A stretch of DNA of 64,000 nucleotides from Haliclona indistincta. Taxonomy: Eukaryota; Porifera; Demospongiae; Haplosclerida; Chalinidae. Shown in pieces: positions 62,930 to 64,000 of the stretch; the first letter of the stretch is position 1, and each line of letters starts with the position of its first letter. Where the stretch lies: the NCBI GenBank assembly GCA_964017065.1, contig OZ024783.1:15856902-15920901 (forward strand), written 5' to 3'. A program made the position numbers and the translations under genes. Below the pieces are notes generated by a model. It searched no databases. It saw only the letters and a program-made list of their open reading frames with translations, and was not told the origin of the DNA.

Positions 62930-64000
62930 CGATCAGCTATGGTTGCAACCATAGCTCAGTGATGCATGTGACCCACAGCAATGACTGCTTGCCAAAGAGA
63001 AGCACCACGATAGTCACAATTGGCTTGTTGCCAAAGTAGGCTTGTAATTGACACAGGTGAGAATTTATCAAGTGAGTACACATTAGTTAAAACAGGACTT
63101 AAAGTGCCGCCTTCAGTGTGAACTTTGTAAAATAATGGCGATTCTGATAGAATGCCAGTTGAAGCTCATTGATGATCGATGTAAGAGCTGCTTTATGATG
63201 GAATGGACATACATTGCAGAGTAGCATACCCACATATGAATTTGCAGACCAAAATTGTTATGTTGTTGTGCACTTTCAATTTTTATGTGAAGTTGACATC
63301 AAAATAACGTCACTATACTGCGGTGTCGCACTCGCACGACAGATTTCTTTACGGAGTCACAAGACAGACAGACAGACACACCCGAAATAGAGAAATATTA
63401 TCACACGCGTAGATTAAAAATGATCTCATTCACACTCTCCATATCAACAGGCAATGCAACAGGTAGACAACAATATCACTGTATGCACAAGAAGCCATGT
63501 GTACTATTTAGAGAGATACATATCCTGTTTAAAGTCAAATTACATTAGCTGGCAGACTCTCCTTCAATGAGTAATAAAAGTATAGTTCTAACTTCTAAAT
63601 AATACACACACCCTGTGACAGCCCTGTGAACAAGGTATAAATTTTGAGGAATTCTTGCCAATTAGTTATTGTGATATTAATTTTGTCAGTGGTTCATCTA
63701 CAAGTATTTGAAACCCCTCCTTGTCGACACTGCAATATGATCCCACATTTGTTTAACAACTCCTAAAGTCAAAACACTTCACTAATCAGGACACCTTTCT
63801 AATTAGGACGCTATTCGTAGGTATCCATGGTGTCCGGATTAGAGATGTTCAGCTGTAGACAGACTACTACATGTAGCAATCCACTGATCATAAAACAGTA
63901 GATTGGTCATGTTGTGTAAATGAAGTTTTGTTACATCAATATCTCAAAAATAAGAAAAAAATATTCAGACAAAAGGCACAAGCTAAGCACAGAAGCAAAG

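Larger units (their letters stand above)
59468..64000. repeat. Segmental duplication, copy 3 (runs off the window)
   Basis: Full-length partner of 7815-12290. It holds the dead RPB6 exons, the complete 493-bp piggyBac-type MITE and the 279-bp MITE that copy 1 lacks. The last bases still align (GCACAAGCTAAGCA), so the duplication continues to the right. Confidence 0.85.

Overview
The window is eukaryotic and most likely comes from the genome of a sponge or another early-branching marine animal. Genes are split by GT-AG introns, some very short. There are ankyrin, P-loop GTPase/COR-like and death-domain proteins of the kind expanded in sponges, a beta-helix plus multi-TM protein family I associate with sponges, and a very dense load of small palindromic DNA transposons. 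Amphimedon queenslandica is a reasonable guess, but that is inference; no taxonomic marker in the window proves it.

Layout. 1-6.4 kb: a complete five-exon gene (gene A, 835 aa) encoding an N-terminal tag, a P-loop GTPase-like domain, a COR-like region and a C-terminal death domain. 7.8-12.3 kb: a diverged segmental copy carrying the last two exons of the RNA polymerase subunit RPB6 (POLR2F) on the minus strand. 13-19.6 kb: microsatellites, MITEs, a 1.46-kb foldback element and one exon of the beta-helix family. 19.75-30.1 kb: exons of an ankyrin-repeat gene whose introns are filled by a TTA-flanked TIR element, a hAT-like element and a Tc1/mariner-like element holding two decayed genes plus a Penelope-type GIY-YIG fragment. 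31.0-33.8 kb: a nested transposon in the 5' region of gene B. 33.9-37.9 kb: gene B, a paralogue of gene A (808 aa). 38-40 kb: a SINE, a scrap of gene B and half of a repeat. 40.24-46.42 kb: a CACTA-type transposon with CGA target duplication, CACAGCAAA termini and two genes. 47.3-51 kb: a pseudogene of the multi-TM family split by about 2.3 kb of palindromic repeats. 52.7-62.3 kb: a nearly perfect 4,785-bp tandem duplication holding a frameshifted secreted-protein gene. 59.5-64 kb: the second, dead RPB6-bearing segment.

How it fits together. Genes A and B are probably intracellular signalling or innate-immune ATP/GTPases that recruit death-domain partners. Their 5' modules (promoter, first exon, start of intron 1) and their last introns are alike at the nucleotide level, while the GTPase/COR bodies are far apart, which suggests mosaic evolution. 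Much of the rest records transposition, and several insertions are dated against each other by empty sites in paralogous copies. The intact and broken RPB6 segments show one duplicate decaying through a 2-nt insertion and a piggyBac-type MITE in an exon.

All family names come from reading motifs by eye; no database search was possible. Exon joins for genes A and B are supported by matching splice phases and by total lengths divisible by three.
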